NCBI GenBank assembly: GCA_902476875.1
Contig: CABSFC010000123.1
Span: 1-7,040 of the forward strand
DNA: 7,040 nt
Direction: 5' to 3'
Source: an uncultured Oscillibacter sp.
GTDB lineage: Bacteria > Bacillota > Clostridia > Oscillospirales > Oscillospiraceae
Part shown: positions 6,155 through 7,040 of the stretch, in pieces
Numbering within the stretch: position 1 is the first letter of the stretch
Layout of the letters: each line of letters opens with the position of its first letter
The notes under the pieces: generated by a model
Database searches by the model: none
Seen by the model: the letters and a program-made list of their open reading frames with translations, nothing else
What the model was told of the DNA's origin: nothing
Position numbers and translations under genes: made by a program

Positions 6155-7040
6155 TTCAACTGCTGGTGGCCGCGCCCGGCTCCGGGGGCGGAAAGACCGT
6201 CGTGACCTGCGCGTTGCTGGCGGCCCTGCGGAAGCGGGGACTGGACCCCTGCGCCTTCAAGTGCGGGCCGGACTATATCGACCCCATGTTCCACCGGGCG
6301 GTGCTGGGGGTGGAGAGCCGCAATCTGGACCTCTTCCTCTCGGACGAGCCCGCGCTGCGGGAACTGTTCGCCAGGGCCACGGCGGGCCACGGCGCGGCAG
6401 TGTGCGAGGGCGCCATGGGTCTTTACGACGGCGTGGGCGGTGTGACGGACCGGGCCAGCGCGTGGCATGTGGCCCGCACGCTGGACCTGCCGGTGCTTCT
6501 GACCGTCCGGACGAGAGGGGCCAGCCTGACCCTGGCCGCGCAGATCAAAGGACTGCGGGACTTCCGGGAGCCCAGCGGCATCGCGGGCGTGATTTTGAAC
6601 GACTGCTCCCCGGCGCTGTGCCGCGCCCTCAAGCCGATGCTGGAGCGGGAGACAGGGCTTCCGGTGCTGGGCTGCCTGCCCCATCTGGAGCAGGCGGAGA
6701 TCGAGAGCCGCCATCTGGGACTGTACACCGCGGGGGAGATTCAGGACCTGACGGAGCGGCTCGACCTGCTGGCCCGGGAGCTGGAGAACAACGTGGACAT
6801 GGACGCGCTGCTGCGGCTGTGCGAACGGGGAGCGGAGAGCGCGGCGGTCCCGCCGCCGGACATCCGGCGGGCGGCGCTCCCGGCCCGGATCGCGGTGGCC
6901 CGGGACGAGGCGTTTTGCTTTGCGTACGCGGAGACGCTGGAGACCCTGGCCGCGGCGGGCGCGGAGCTTATGTATTTCAGCCCCCTGCGGGACCGGGCCC
7001 TGCCGGCGGACATCGGCGGGCTGTATCTGCCGGGGGGCTA
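6151..7040 (+). CDS. cbiA: CbiA, cobyrinate a,c-diamide synthase (3' partial)
   Basis: CbiA uses ATP and glutamine to amidate the a and c carboxylates of cobyrinate. The frame is open from the ATG to the right edge (296 full codons), so the C-terminal third or so of a usually about 450-residue protein is missing. The N-terminal synthetase domain has a P-loop, APGSGGGKTVVT (8-19), then FKCGPDYIDPMFH (36-48), CEGAMGLYDG (85-94) and LTVRTRGASLTLAA (117-130). Asp41, Glu86 and Asp93 match, at a constant offset of four, Asp45, Glu90 and Asp97 that I recall as important in Salmonella CbiA. The glutamine amidotransferase domain begins with IAVARDEAFCF (247-257) and FSPLRDRALP (276-285); the window cuts at LYLPGGY, where LYLxGGYPE is expected. 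The Cys nucleophile and partner His lie outside. The homologues CobB and CfbB are less likely given this cbi context. Confidence 0.96.
   Translation, partial: MIQLLVAAPGSGGGKTVVTCALLAALRKRGLDPCAFKCGPDYIDPMFHRAVLGVESRNLDLFLSDEPALRELFARATAGHGAAVCEGAMGLYDGVGGVTDRASAWHVARTLDLPVLLTVRTRGASLTLAAQIKGLRDFREPSGIAGVILNDCSPALCRALKPMLERETGLPVLGCLPHLEQAEIESRHLGLYTAGEIQDLTERLDLLARELENNVDMDALLRLCERGAESAAVPPPDIRRAALPARIAVARDEAFCFAYAETLETLAAAGAELMYFSPLRDRALPADIGGLYLPGG

Overview
The whole window is one tightly packed, plus-strand run of eight genes for the anaerobic (cobalt-early) cobalamin pathway: cbiD (5' end missing), cbiL, cbiF, cbiG, cbiH, cbiJ, a fused cbiE-cbiT, and cbiA (3' end missing). Every base is coding except 7 nt between cbiL and cbiF; all other junctions overlap by 4 to 10 nt. 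There is no RNA gene, mobile element, CRISPR array, promoter, riboswitch or terminator that I can support, so the promoter and any B12 riboswitch should lie upstream of the left edge.

Layout: 1-1020 CbiD (C1 methylation); 1017-1709 CbiL (C20 methylation); 1717-2475 CbiF (C11 methylation); 2472-3482 CbiG (lactone opening, loss of acetaldehyde); 3475-4206 CbiH (C17 methylation and ring contraction); 4203-4949 CbiJ (macrocycle reduction); 4940-6154 CbiE-CbiT (C5 and C15 methylation, C12 acetate decarboxylation); 6151 to the edge CbiA (a,c-diamidation). In reaction order this is CbiL, CbiH, CbiF, CbiG, CbiD, CbiJ, CbiT/CbiE, [CbiC], CbiA. The window thus holds every enzyme from cobalt-factor II to cobalt-precorrin-8, then skips the CbiC methylmutase and continues with CbiA. 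Chelatase (CbiK/CbiX), CbiC, CbiP, CbiB and nucleotide-loop genes must be elsewhere. CbiD plus CbiG, with no CobG- or CobF-type gene in the window, marks the route as the oxygen-independent one.

Organism: the DNA is very GC-rich (clearly over 60% by eye, with G/C in most third positions). Most starts have strong GGAGG-type ribosome binding sites 5 to 10 nt upstream. That, the anaerobic pathway and the fused CbiET suggest a high-GC strict anaerobe, perhaps an Oscillospiraceae-type member of Clostridia; a high-GC actinobacterial anaerobe is not excluded. This placement is inference.

I looked for an undescribed system and did not find one. The points most worth checking are an atypical glycine loop in the CbiE domain, the absence of cbiC from an otherwise continuous set, and the start choices for cbiL and cbiG.
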